Positions 26,906 to 36,812 of a stretch of 64,000 bases of DNA are shown in pieces (position 1 is the first letter of the stretch; every line of letters begins with the position of its first letter). The stretch spans positions 62,001 through 126,000 of the forward strand of contig NZ_JBIGIA010000004.1 of NCBI RefSeq assembly GCF_043555975.1, read 5' to 3'. Below the pieces are notes generated by a model. It was not told the DNA's origin. It was given only the letters and a program-made list of their open reading frames with translations, and did no database searches. The DNA comes from Pelomonas nitida. GTDB lineage: Bacteria; Pseudomonadota; Gammaproteobacteria; Burkholderiales; Burkholderiaceae_C. A program made the translations under genes and the position numbers.

Positions 26906-29275
26906 TCACTGCAGGAAGTGGGGCATCCAGTCGGCCGGGTCGTTGCCGTGAATGGCTCTGAGCCGGTCGAGCTTCTGCACGTTGGCCGTGTTGCCTGACA
27001 ACACCTTCAACTCCTCGTCGAAGCCGGTCAGGTTGAAGCTGGCGAGAGACACCGCTTCGCCTTGTTTGATCAGGAACTGACGCGAGCCTTCGCCCAGGCC
27101 CTTGAGGAGTTCGAACTCCGTCGGCGTGAGCTTGAATCCGTCGACGTAGTCGCCTTCGTCCGCTGTCGGGTTCGGAAGAAAGATGAAGGTGGCCGTCTGC
27201 TCGATCAGGGCGCGCGCGATAGGGCTGCGCAAGGTGTCCGATGGGCTTTGCGTCATGTAGACGCCGAACCCGTTCTGCTTGCGAATCGTCTTTTGCTTGT
27301 TCTTCGCGAAGTCCTCGAAGTAGGACACCGACAGCGCCTTCCAGTACTCGTCCATGAAGAACGCGAAGCGCCTACCGTCGATCATGGCTTCGACGCGGTA
27401 CATCAGGTAAATCATGATCGCCGGGCAGGTCGCCGGGTCGTCCAGGAGGTCGGTGTAGTCGAACCCGAAGATGCCGCCGTCGTCGAACTGCAAGGCGTCG
27501 TCGGCGCAGTCCAGCGCCCAGCCGAGTGAGCCCGATGCCGTCCAGCGCTTCAGCCGCTCGGCCACGCTGTTCTGGTCGACGTTGGGCAGGTTCTGGATGA
27601 CCGCCTCGAACCCGCGCAGTTCGCGCGGTAGCCGCGCCACGGCGCGCACCGCATGGGTGATCTCGGCTTCTTCGCGCGGGGAATGCGGCATCTCCGCGCG
27701 GTAGGTGCAGAACCGAACCAGGTCGTCCCAGAACAGCAGATTGCTCTCGGTGGGCTCCATCTTGAAGGGGTTGAACTGCGTCGGCTCTCCCTTGCGCAGC
27801 GAGAGGTACTTGCCGCCCGCCGCGCGGATGGCGATCTCGGCGCCGCGGTCCTTGTCGAAGTAGACGACCTGGGTGCCGTACTTGCGCAGGTTCAACAGCA
27901 GGTACAGCGCGAGCACGGTCTTGCCCGAGCCCGACTGCCCGATGATCTGGCAGTTGCCCAGCGCGGACTGGCCCGTGGAGTCCTCGTGCAGCGGCGTCGT
28001 GTGGAAGTTGAAGTAGTAGGGCTGCGCCGCTGGCGTGCGAAAGATCGTGACCGCCTCGCCCCACGGGTTGCCGTCGCGCTTGCCGGGCTGGAAGTTGTGC
28101 AGCGAGCACAGGCCTGCGAAGTTGCGTGAACTGAGGTGGGCCGACCGCGGCCGCGCTCGCCAGTTGCCGGGAAGCTGGGACAGGTAGGCTTGGTCCACCA
28201 CCAGGTCGACCGGCACGCCGAGGAAGCCGATGGACTGCATGCGCTCCAGGGCGATGGCCCGGCAGTCTTTGACGTCCTTCACCGAGTCGCCAATGATCTG
28301 CATCACGTAGTGGTACTCGCCGAAGGCAAACGAGCCGCTGATGACGCCGTCGATTGCCGCGTCCAGTTCCACGATCTGGCTGACGGCGCCGTCGTCGGCG
28401 CTGGCGAGCCTGCGGCGCTGGATGCGCAGCGCGGCCAGCGCGTCCATCGTGTGCTTCGGCGAGAACGACTGCGTCTCGATGTACTCGAACGGCAGCGCGA
28501 TCATCGTGTTGAGGATGCCTGGCTCGGAGTACTCGGCGTAGTCCTTGATGTCGATGAAGGTCGAGTAATGGGTGCCGAGGGGGCCGCGCGTTTCGACGAT
28601 CTCGTTGCCGAACAGCACGCGCGACAGCGACAGGTAGTCATGCAGCGGAACGTCCTTGACCGGCACGGGGCGCCACACGCCATTGATCAGGTAGCCGTAG
28701 AACTCCTGCTGATGGCTGTAGGTGACGCCCTCGTGCTCGTAGTCGGTCAGCAGCGTCGGGCCGTAAGAGGCCAGCGAGGTCGAGACCTGCTTCTGCAGAT
28801 CGCCCATCCGCTCCAGGATCTCCAGTTCCTCGTGCCGCATTTCCTCCACGGTGTGCGCGGGGCGTGCCGTCAGCCGCCCCGCCTTCTGCGGGAAGGGCCG
28901 GTACAGCACCGTCAGGTAGATCTCGGTGGCCATCAGGCCTTCGTTGTTCAACTGCTCGTAGTACTTTTCCACCACGTGCTGGGCAAACGTCTCCTGCGGC
29001 GCGGTGAGGCGGGCGCCGGTGAAGCGCCGCAGCCGATGCACCCAGAACGCGAACTTGCCGTTCGACAGGCTGCGCACGAGCACGTTGAACGCTTCCATCT
29101 TGGCGTAGGCCTCGGCGATGGAGAGGCCGTCGAACGCCAGCCCGTCGATCTGCCAGGTCGACATGTAGTCACCGGTGCGGGCCGAGACCACCGTGCTGGT
29201 GATGCGGGCCGACATGGGGATGTGCCGGCTCAGCACGTCGTCCTGGTTGGCCAGGCGCTGCGTCGAGCTTCTCAT
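26906..29275 (-). CDS. virB4: VirB4 secretion ATPase
   Basis: The start is ATG 29275, overlapping the virB3 stop, which gives 789 residues, the normal family length. The N-terminal CagE/VirB4 region is followed by Walker A 'GQSGSGKTVLAL' (about 445-456), Walker B 'RFAFFMDEYWKAL' (about 637-650) and a downstream 'MTQSPSDTLRS' motif. VirB4 is the largest T4SS ATPase, forming hexamers at the inner membrane and powering assembly and export. An in-frame extension upstream of 29275 runs antisense through virB3 sequence and was left out. Confidence 0.96.
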   Translation of the reverse strand: MRSSTQRLANQDDVLSRHIPMSARITSTVVSARTGDYMSTWQIDGLAFDGLSIAEAYAKMEAFNVLVRSLSNGKFAFWVHRLRRFTGARLTAPQETFAQHVVEKYYEQLNNEGLMATEIYLTVLYRPFPQKAGRLTARPAHTVEEMRHEELEILERMGDLQKQVSTSLASYGPTLLTDYEHEGVTYSHQQEFYGYLINGVWRPVPVKDVPLHDYLSLSRVLFGNEIVETRGPLGTHYSTFIDIKDYAEYSEPGILNTMIALPFEYIETQSFSPKHTMDALAALRIQRRRLASADDGAVSQIVELDAAIDGVISGSFAFGEYHYVMQIIGDSVKDVKDCRAIALERMQSIGFLGVPVDLVVDQAYLSQLPGNWRARPRSAHLSSRNFAGLCSLHNFQPGKRDGNPWGEAVTIFRTPAAQPYYFNFHTTPLHEDSTGQSALGNCQIIGQSGSGKTVLALYLLLNLRKYGTQVVYFDKDRGAEIAIRAAGGKYLSLRKGEPTQFNPFKMEPTESNLLFWDDLVRFCTYRAEMPHSPREEAEITHAVRAVARLPRELRGFEAVIQNLPNVDQNSVAERLKRWTASGSLGWALDCADDALQFDDGGIFGFDYTDLLDDPATCPAIMIYLMYRVEAMIDGRRFAFFMDEYWKALSVSYFEDFAKNKQKTIRKQNGFGVYMTQSPSDTLRSPIARALIEQTATFIFLPNPTADEGDYVDGFKLTPTEFELLKGLGEGSRQFLIKQGEAVSLASFNLTGFDEELKVLSGNTANVQKLDRLRAIHGNDPADWMPHFLQ

Positions 29276-29613
29276 TGGCCACCCTGCTCGATGCCGGAGC
29301 GCCGGGTATAGCGCGTGGCGCCAAAGCTCTTCGCACCCCAGTGAGGCAGGTTGCGCTTGGCGGGGAAGCCGCGGATCAGCAGCATGTACTGCAGCAGCCG
29401 CTGGTCGTCCTGCGAGCTGATGTGGCGCATCGCGAGGACGCAGATGACGCACGACAGCGCGATGCCCGTGGCCACGAAGAAGCCGACCAGGATCGCCGCC
29501 CACATGCCGATCATGATGTGCAGGCCCACCACCAGAATGAAGGGCACCACCGGCACGCCGGCCATCGTGGCCGGGCGGGTCGCCCCTTTGAAGATCACGT
29601 CGCGATAGTTCAT
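29272..29613 (-). CDS. virB3: VirB3 inner-membrane protein
   Basis: This 113-residue protein starts at ATG 29613, where the sequence 'MNYRDVIFKGATRPATMAGV' matches the usual VirB3 N terminus. An alternative ATG at 29655 would add 14 basic residues, and neither has a clear Shine-Dalgarno site. Two adjacent hydrophobic segments (about residues 20-62) give a hairpin in the membrane. VirB3 works with VirB4 at the base of the machine. The stop overlaps virB4 (ATGA). Confidence 0.9.
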   Translation of the reverse strand: MNYRDVIFKGATRPATMAGVPVVPFILVVGLHIMIGMWAAILVGFFVATGIALSCVICVLAMRHISSQDDQRLLQYMLLIRGFPAKRNLPHWGAKSFGATRYTRRSGIEQGGQ

Positions 29614-29764
29614 GGCAAGAACGGAGGCAGATGGGCGCCAACGGCGGCTGGTCATGTCGGTCGCCCAAACATCGGGCGCGCACGATCACACCGGCGCCGG
29701 CAACGCAGCGCCAGGAAGACCGATACCGAAGGGAGAGGTCGCGACCTAACGGTGCGACGAGGCG

Positions 29765-30055
29765 TCAGCTGATCAGCTGCGGGCCGATGGCCGCGGCAGA
29801 GCCGATCAGCACGCCGCCCCAGAAGACGGGGGCCACGTCTTTCCACTCAGCCGCCTGGAACACCATGCGAAAGCCCACGAACATCAGCGCGCAGGTCACG
29901 ATGACGCCGCCGATGCCCAGCATCCATGAATTGACGTTCCCGAGAAGCGTGCCGGCCGTGCTGCTGATTTGCGCAAATGCCGGGTGGGCCGACAGCAATA
30001 GCAGCGCGGCGACGAGGGCGAGTTTGGAGGTCGATTGAATGGGTGATTTGTTCAT
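29765..30055 (-). CDS. virB2: VirB2 major pilin
   Basis: This 96-residue prepilin has a long signal peptide cleaved after AFA (Ala28). Two hydrophobic helices follow, separated by a short polar loop ('FRMVFQAAEWKDVAPVFWGG'), as in TrbC/VirB2 pilins. The start at 30055 lies 20 bp after the virB1 stop. The 151-bp gap to virB3 contains no recognisable gene. The presence of a pilin implies an extracellular pilus or conduit. Confidence 0.93.
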   Translation of the reverse strand: MNKSPIQSTSKLALVAALLLLSAHPAFAQISSTAGTLLGNVNSWMLGIGGVIVTCALMFVGFRMVFQAAEWKDVAPVFWGGVLIGSAAAIGPQLIS

Positions 30056-30075
30056 GGTGATTTTTTGAGAAGTTG

Positions 30076-30579
30076 TTAATCGAACATTGATCGGAAAGGC
30101 GATTTTTTCGGCGGCGGTGATTTGTCGCCGCCATCGGCAAGGACTTTGCTCACATAGCCAGATTTCTCGCCATCCAAGTAATTGCCGGAGTTGTAGCAAG
30201 ACAGCGCTGCGCGCACGGCGCCATCCTGGATGTCGGGTACGGGTGACCGAGTTGCGCCCTGTTTGCAGCGAACATAGACGTCGGCCCCGGCCTCCAGATT
30301 TCTGCAGATATCGAAGCCTTTCTGGATGTCGCCGCTCCAGCCGAGCCGCTTGAAATGAATCCGATTGATCTGACTCAGGCCAATTGAATAGTTGTAGCCG
30401 GCCGTTTCGAGTTGTTGAACGGTCAGCACAGCCTCCTGCAGGTTGGTGGGCTGTCTTTGAAGCCGACCACCTACAACCCCGATGGCAAACGGATTGCCCG
30501 ATGACTCCACCCGAACGATCTTCGACATGATTTCCGCCTCGGCCAGGCCGGGGCAGTCGATGGCCGGTAAGTCAAACAT
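30076..30579 (-). CDS. virB1: VirB1 lytic transglycosylase
   Basis: This 167-residue SLT-type muramidase has catalytic Glu25 in 'VRVESSGNPFAIGVVGG', a 'NYSIGLSQINRIHF' motif and 'ALSCYNSGNY'. ATG 30579 is preferred because VirB1 proteins usually begin just before the CPxL segment; a GTG at 30615 would add 12 residues. No signal peptide is visible with either start, which is common in this family though unexplained. It should open the peptidoglycan for T4SS assembly. It is the first gene of the operon. Confidence 0.9.
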   Translation of the reverse strand: MFDLPAIDCPGLAEAEIMSKIVRVESSGNPFAIGVVGGRLQRQPTNLQEAVLTVQQLETAGYNYSIGLSQINRIHFKRLGWSGDIQKGFDICRNLEAGADVYVRCKQGATRSPVPDIQDGAVRAALSCYNSGNYLDGEKSGYVSKVLADGGDKSPPPKKSPFRSMFD

Positions 30580-30840
30580 GTCGATGGGCTGAAGGGGATT
30601 GGTTCTGCGGGGCACAAAAACAAATGACAGACGTCATGTCTATTGATCCATTGTTGAAGGGCGCGCCCATGCTGGTGAATAGCTGCTCTGCCGCTGATGG
30701 TGGGATTTTTCTCGCACCATCTGCCTGAATTGAATGTCAATTGGCTGCGATCTTGTGCCGTTTGGTTGAATGATTAGGTTGGCCGCAAGCGTACTGCGCG
30801 GGCTTATTAAAATTTATTAAGGAAACATGGCACTCTTGTC
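30580..30840 (-). promoter_or_regulatory. AT-rich upstream region of the virB operon
   Basis: This stretch is visibly richer in A+T than its surroundings and has no gene, so the virB promoter should lie here. A GACGTC-centred imperfect palindrome spans 30626-30640. A near-perfect 19-bp AT palindrome (CTTATTAAAATTTATTAAG, 16 of 18 paired positions) spans 30803-30821. A perfect TTGACA hexamer reads on the minus strand at 30740-30735, but no convincing -10 box lies 16-18 bp downstream. The promoter itself is therefore not fixed. Confidence 0.45.
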
Positions 30841-31294
30841 ATCCCGCGTAAGGCGATGCAACAGGCGCGAGGGAAGTTCTCATGCGGGCCGAGCGCCGCA
30901 GCGGTTTGCATTGCCGATCCGGCGATCGCGGCGTTTGCCGCCGTGGAGCTGCCGCGGCCGGCATTCGACATGGCGCGGCGCCCACAGTTGAGCGCGGCGC
31001 CGCAGTCATCGACACGTGGATGGCGATCGGCGAGCCCGGCCCGCGCTGGCGCTGCTGGAATTGCTTTGAGGGATTGCGCCCGGCCGGACAGTGCTGGACT
31101 CGCCCGCGCGAGTGACGTGGGCGCTGTCAGCCCGATGGCGCTGGTCGGGCACGGCCACGGCAAGACCCGATGCGCCTACTTTTTGAACGGCCGCAGCCAC
31201 AGGTCAGCGCGTTGCCGTCCACTGCCGGAGGTGTTCCCAGGCCTGCTGGCGCGTGGCTCACGCGAGCCGACACCCGGACACCTAAACTCGCAAG
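30841..31294. other. Non-coding stretch, no gene recognised
   Basis: About 450 bases of higher G+C sequence separate the virB control region from the next plus-strand gene. Open frames exist on both strands but show no domain, no recognisable start signal and Arg/Pro-rich shadow-type composition. No terminator, repeat or RNA gene was recognised. Confidence 0.4.
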
Positions 31295-31729
31295 ATGGTG
31301 GATTCTGAAGTCGTTCGCCGCGCGATGCGTGAGGCTCACGGGGAGGATGCGTACCGGCGCTTCGTGGTGGAGTTGCTGGGGCCATGCCAGGCACTTGGGC
31401 GAATGCGTTGGTGGCAAGAGCGCATGTGGGAGCCGGTCCGTGTTGCGCTGAACCTCGAAGCGTCCGGTTTGGCTCAGCTCACCGTCATGTTCCGTCAGTG
31501 CCCTGTGCATCGACTGACGCTCGAGCCGGGCGTGGTGCCCGTCGTTTACGGCACTTTCTCGCCCGCCCCGCGAGAGGAGCTCGAGACGGCGAGTCGGCTA
31601 TTTCCGTTCGCGTGCGAGCGCGCATACGGCCCTTGTTGGGGTGGTGGAGCGCCTCAGCGGGACGTTCTCTTCTGCCCCGACTGCCGCAGGGCTCACCAGG
31701 AATGGAAGTCGCGCCAAGCGGAGTCGTGA
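31295..31729 (+). CDS. Small conserved-looking hypothetical protein with CPxCR motif
   Basis: This 144-residue protein belongs to a family I cannot name. The C-terminal half has a pattern of Cys/His pairs: 'QCPVHRLTLEPG', then 'CERAYGPCWGGG' and 'LFCPDCRRAHQEW'. That suggests a small metal-binding fold. The motif style 'CPVH...PVVYGTFSP' with a terminal CPxCR recurs in short uncharacterised proteobacterial proteins. There is no signal peptide or membrane segment. It faces away from the virB operon and converges on glmS. It is probably real because its composition differs from shadow frames. Confidence 0.6.
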   Translation: MVDSEVVRRAMREAHGEDAYRRFVVELLGPCQALGRMRWWQERMWEPVRVALNLEASGLAQLTVMFRQCPVHRLTLEPGVVPVVYGTFSPAPREELETASRLFPFACERAYGPCWGGGAPQRDVLFCPDCRRAHQEWKSRQAES

Positions 31730-31872
31730 GTGTGGCGGGCGACCGCCAGTTCCCGCTGCTGACGGCCGGCGTGCTTTAGGCTTTGGTCGCCGGGCGGGCT
31801 CGTTGCCAATGAGCGCAGTCGCCCCGCCGAAGACGACGCGCATCATCGTTGCGCGTCCATTTCACGTTGCGC

Positions 31873-31904
31873 CGGCTGCTTTTTCGGTTAGGAAAAAGCG
31901 AGCC
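31873..31904 (-). terminator. Hairpin downstream of glmS
   Basis: GGCTGCTTTTTC and GAAAAAGCgAGCC form a long stem with a six-base loop and one bulge, starting 17 bases beyond the glmS stop. The stem core is an A/T run flanked by GC pairs. No separate U tract follows, so it is a probable rather than certain terminator. It could serve both the glmS and the opposing small gene transcripts. Confidence 0.5.
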
Positions 31905-31920
31905 GCAACGGCTGCTCGAC

Positions 31921-33792
<1,872 letters not shown>

Positions 33793-33818
33793 GGGATGAC
33801 TCGCTGTTTTCGGGAATG

Positions 33819-33856
33819 GCATGCATGCTAGGCATGCTGAGGTGATGGATGCATGC
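33819..33856. promoter_or_regulatory. GCATGC cluster upstream of glmS
   Basis: GCATGCATGC (33819-33828), GCATGC (33832-33837) and GCATGC (33851-33856) are packed 27-65 bp upstream of the glmS start, in the divergent glmS/Lrp region. Several self-complementary hexamers at close spacing look like binding sites for a regulator, but no factor can be named. Confidence 0.35.
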
Positions 33857-33877
33857 AAAATTGCTATTCACATGAAT

Positions 33878-33911
33878 GAATATTTCGTCGCGACATGTTG
33901 ATGAAATATTC
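33878..33911. promoter_or_regulatory. Inverted repeat operator-like site before the Lrp-type gene
   Basis: A perfect 9-bp inverted repeat, GAATATTTC (33878-33886) and GAAATATTC (33903-33911), has a 25-bp centre-to-centre spacing, about two and a half helical turns. It lies just upstream of the Lrp/AsnC start. A/T-rich symmetric sites near their own genes are typical of Lrp-family autoregulation, so this is a reasonable candidate operator (inference). Confidence 0.5.
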
Positions 33912-33930
33912 TTTTGAAATTGATGTGCAT

Positions 33931-34401
33931 ATGAATGAATTGGATGCCGTTGACCTGCGGCTGCTGCAAGCGCTGCAGCTGGATGCCTCGCTGAGCAACC
34001 AGGCGCTGGCCGACCGTGTGGCGGTGTCGCCGGCCACCTGCCTGCGCCGCGTGAAGCGGCTCGTGGAGGCGGGCATCGTCGAGCGCCGGGTGGCCATCCT
34101 GTCGCCCGACAAGCTGGGCGCCGGGCTGTCGGCCATCGTGGAGATCACGCTGGACCGCCAGGGCGCGGAGCATCTGGACGCCTTCGAGGCCCGCGCCATC
34201 GAGGAGCCGGCCGTGCAGCAATGCTGGCGGGTGTCGCCCGGGCCGGACTTCGTGCTCGTCGTGCAGGTGGCCGACATGCCGGCCTATCACGCGCTGACGC
34301 AGCGGTTGCTGACCCAGGACGCCAATGTGCGGAACATCAAGGCCTTCTTCAGCGTGAAGCGTGCCAAGTTCGACACCCGCATCTGCGTGCCCACTCCCTA
34401 G
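33931..34401 (+). CDS. Lrp/AsnC family transcriptional regulator
   Basis: This protein has 156 residues from ATG 33931 (an in-frame start at 33895 would add 12). The N-terminal AsnC-type helix-turn-helix is 'ELDAVDLRLLQALQLDASLS...VAVSPATCLRRVKRLVEAGI'. A RAM/ACT-like ligand-binding domain follows ('DFVLVVQVADMPAYHALTQR', 'VRNIKAFFSVKRAKFDT'). The family responds to amino acids and forms octamers on DNA. It is divergent from glmS and preceded by A/T-rich inverted repeats that suggest autoregulation. Its target is not identifiable. Confidence 0.92.
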   Translation: MNELDAVDLRLLQALQLDASLSNQALADRVAVSPATCLRRVKRLVEAGIVERRVAILSPDKLGAGLSAIVEITLDRQGAEHLDAFEARAIEEPAVQQCWRVSPGPDFVLVVQVADMPAYHALTQRLLTQDANVRNIKAFFSVKRAKFDTRICVPTP

Positions 34402-34407
34402 TTTGCT

Positions 34408-34439
34408 GTCGGCCGGCGCCAGGGGGCGCTGAGGCCGAC
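34408..34439 (+). terminator. Hairpin after the Lrp-type gene
   Basis: GTCGGCC (34408-34414) pairs perfectly with GGCCGAC (34433-34439), and an inner GGCGCC/GGCGC stem extends it. It begins seven bases after the stop codon. There is no T run after it, so termination is only suggested by position and stability. Confidence 0.4.
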
Positions 34440-34480
34440 GCCCAGAATTCCGGCCGTTCATTGGTTTGCTGGAGTTCTGG

Positions 34481-35545
34481 ATGTTTGCCCCGCTGTCTCG
34501 CCGTCCCGCCGCGCTGTTGCTTGCCGCCGGGCTTGCCTGGGGCGCCCCGGGGGCGCAGGCGCTGAACATCGTCTTCAACGATGTCGGCACGACGGCGATG
34601 AGCGGCCAGCAGTTCGCCGCTTTCGAGGCCGCGGCCGCCTTCTGGGAAAACCGCCTGTCGGACAGCGTCACCGTCTACATCAACATCGGCTTCGACAACC
34701 TCGGCACCACGGCGCTGGGCACGACGAGCTGGGCTCAGCGCGAGGTGGGTTACGGTGAATTGCGCAGCCTGCTGACGGCCGATGCCACCTCGGCCGTGGA
34801 TGCCAGTGCCGTGGCGCACCTGCAGCCCGGCGGGTCTCTGAGCTTCATCGCGACGCAGACCAACCTGAGCACGCGGCTGGACCGGGATGGGTCGGCGAAC
34901 AACAGCCGGCTCAAGCTGACGACGGCGAACGCCAAGGCGCTGGGCCTGAATGCCACCACAAGCATTGCCAACCCTGACGCGACGATCCGTTTTTCCAGCA
35001 GCTACGCCAGCAGCTTCGACTACAGCCGGGCCAGTGGGCTGGCCTTTGACCAGATCGACTTCGTCTCGCTGGCCGAGCACGAGATCGGCCACGCGCTGGG
35101 TTTCGTGTCCGGTGTCGACAGCATCGACGCGTGCATCAGCCAGGCCACGCACTGCGGTGCGATCCGCGGGCTGGAGGGGCGGGCCTGGTACACGGCGCTG
35201 GACCTGTTCCGCTACTCGGCTCCCGGCACGCTCAACCTGAGCGTTGGCTCAGGGGCGCAGCCGTATTTTTCGGTGGATGGCGGCGAGACGGCGCTGCAGA
35301 GCTTTGCCACTGGCCGCAACCACGGCGACGGCACGCAGGCCAGCCACTTCAAGGACGGCGGCGGTTCGCTGATGGCGCCGTACATGGCCTATGGCCGTGC
35401 CTACGACGCTGCCGACGCCGACCTGATGGCGTTGGATGCGATCGGCTGGGACGTCAGCACCGCGCCCGTGCCGGAGCCGGGCACCTACGCGCTGCTGCTC
35501 AGCGGCCTGGCGGTGCTGGCCTGGGCCGGCCGCCGGCGCAGCTGA
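34481..35545 (+). CDS. PEP-CTERM-anchored NF038122-type metalloprotease
   Basis: This 354-residue protein starts at ATG 34481, with GGAG six bases upstream. A signal peptide ends near GAQA. The zinc motif HEIGH occupies residues 200-204, followed by ALGF; the usual third metzincin histidine is replaced (Ser210), with Asp213 nearby. The C terminus is a textbook PEP-CTERM signal: VPEPGTYALLLSGLAVLAW then RRRS. Such proteins are processed by an exosortase at the cell envelope, and no exosortase is in this window. Family assignment to the PEP-CTERM metalloproteases is by motif, and substrates are unknown. Confidence 0.85.
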   Translation: MFAPLSRRPAALLLAAGLAWGAPGAQALNIVFNDVGTTAMSGQQFAAFEAAAAFWENRLSDSVTVYINIGFDNLGTTALGTTSWAQREVGYGELRSLLTADATSAVDASAVAHLQPGGSLSFIATQTNLSTRLDRDGSANNSRLKLTTANAKALGLNATTSIANPDATIRFSSSYASSFDYSRASGLAFDQIDFVSLAEHEIGHALGFVSGVDSIDACISQATHCGAIRGLEGRAWYTALDLFRYSAPGTLNLSVGSGAQPYFSVDGGETALQSFATGRNHGDGTQASHFKDGGGSLMAPYMAYGRAYDAADADLMALDAIGWDVSTAPVPEPGTYALLLSGLAVLAWAGRRRS

Positions 35546-36727
35546 TCAGCGTTTGAGCAGGCCCAGGCCCTTGAGGTAGTCGCCCTCGGGGAAGCACACC
35601 GTCTGGGGGTGGTCGGCCGCAGCCGACAGGCGCTCGACGATGTAGCCGTCCACGCCCGCGTCCAGCCCGGCGCCGGCGACGATCTTGTGGAACAAGTCGG
35701 GTGCGATGCCGCCCGAGCACGAGAACGTGTAGAGCAGCCCGCCGTCGTTCAGCAGCATGAAGGCCAGGCGGTTGATGTCCTTGTAGGCCCGCGATGCGCG
35801 CTCGGCATGCGCCACGGTGGGCGCGAACTTGGGCGGATCGAGCACGATGGCGTCGAAGCGCCGGCCTTCGGCGAGGCAGCGGCGCAGCGTGGCGTTGACG
35901 TCGGCATCCCAGGCTTCGTGGCGGCCGGCGTCGAAGCCGTTCAGCGCGACATGCGCCTTGGCGCGTTCCAGCGCCGGGCCGGATGAATCCACGCTGACCA
36001 CCTGCTCAGCGCCACCCGCGAGCGCCGCGACCGAGAAGCCGCCGGTGTAGCTGAAGCAGTTCAGCACCGTCTTCACGCCGTACTGCTTCACCGCGTCGGC
36101 AAAGCGCTTGCGGCTGTCGCGCTGGTCCAGGTAGTAGCCGGTCTTGTGGCCCTCGGCGACGTCCAGCGTCAGGCGCCAGTCGTGCTCGTGGATGGTCAGC
36201 GCCGTGTCGCCAGAGCCGCGCAGCCAGCCCGTTTGCACGGGCAGGCCTTCCCACTCGCGGGCCTGGGCGTCGGAGCGCTCGTACAGCCGCGAAAGGCCGG
36301 TCTCGGCCAGCAGCGCATCCGCGATGACGGCCTTCCAGCGCTCGGCGCCGGCGCTGCCGAACTGCGCAACGAGTGTGTCGCCATAGCGGTCGACGATCAG
36401 GCCCGGCAGCCCGTCGGCCTCGCCGTGGATCAGCCGCCAGGCGTCCGACGCAATGGCCAGCCGCTGGCGCATCGCCACGGCCTGCGCGATGCGGCGCGTG
36501 AAGAAGGCCGCGTCGATGCGTTCAGCTTCGTCGAAGCTCCAGGCGCGCAGCCGGATCTGCGACTTGGGGCTGAACGCCGCCCAGGCCAGGAACTGGCCGT
36601 CGGCGGCCTCCACGCGCACCGTCTCGCCCGAGTCACCGCCGCCACGGGCGATGGAGCTTTCGAACACCCAGGGGTGGCGCTTGGCGAGCGAGCGCTCCTT
36701 GCCGGCGCGCAGAACAATTTTTTTCAT
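35546..36727 (-). CDS. rlmI: 23S rRNA m5C methyltransferase, RlmI-like
   Basis: This 393-residue protein has an N-terminal PUA-like domain ('RHPWVFESSIARGGGDSGE') and a SAM-dependent Rossmann domain ('VLNCFSYTGGFSVAALAGGA'). It also has the 'DPPKFAPT' motif and the 'FSCSGG' cysteine motif typical of RlmI, which methylates C1962 of 23S rRNA in E. coli. Its stop codon abuts that of the metalloprotease gene with no base between (35545/35546). ATG 36727 follows a T-rich run. The family is SAM-binding and cytoplasmic. Confidence 0.93.
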   Translation of the reverse strand: MKKIVLRAGKERSLAKRHPWVFESSIARGGGDSGETVRVEAADGQFLAWAAFSPKSQIRLRAWSFDEAERIDAAFFTRRIAQAVAMRQRLAIASDAWRLIHGEADGLPGLIVDRYGDTLVAQFGSAGAERWKAVIADALLAETGLSRLYERSDAQAREWEGLPVQTGWLRGSGDTALTIHEHDWRLTLDVAEGHKTGYYLDQRDSRKRFADAVKQYGVKTVLNCFSYTGGFSVAALAGGAEQVVSVDSSGPALERAKAHVALNGFDAGRHEAWDADVNATLRRCLAEGRRFDAIVLDPPKFAPTVAHAERASRAYKDINRLAFMLLNDGGLLYTFSCSGGIAPDLFHKIVAGAGLDAGVDGYIVERLSAAADHPQTVCFPEGDYLKGLGLLKR

Positions 36728-36744
36728 CGCCGGGCCGCCCCAAG

Positions 36745-36812
36745 ATGAAAAGCGCCCCCGCTGGGGGCAGTGGCCACACAAGGTGCGGCCGCGTGGGGGC
36801 TGGTGTTTCTCA
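36745..36812 (-). repeat. Intergenic hairpin element, copy 1
   Basis: On the minus strand this element starts with ATGAGAAACACC overlapping the stop of the upstream gene. It ends in a GCCCCCAGCGGGGGC hairpin followed by GCTTTTC, which looks like an intrinsic terminator. The same architecture, an ATGA at the upstream stop followed by a C-rich/G-rich hairpin, recurs at 39318-39390, 41003-41081 and 57795-57900. Confidence 0.5.
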
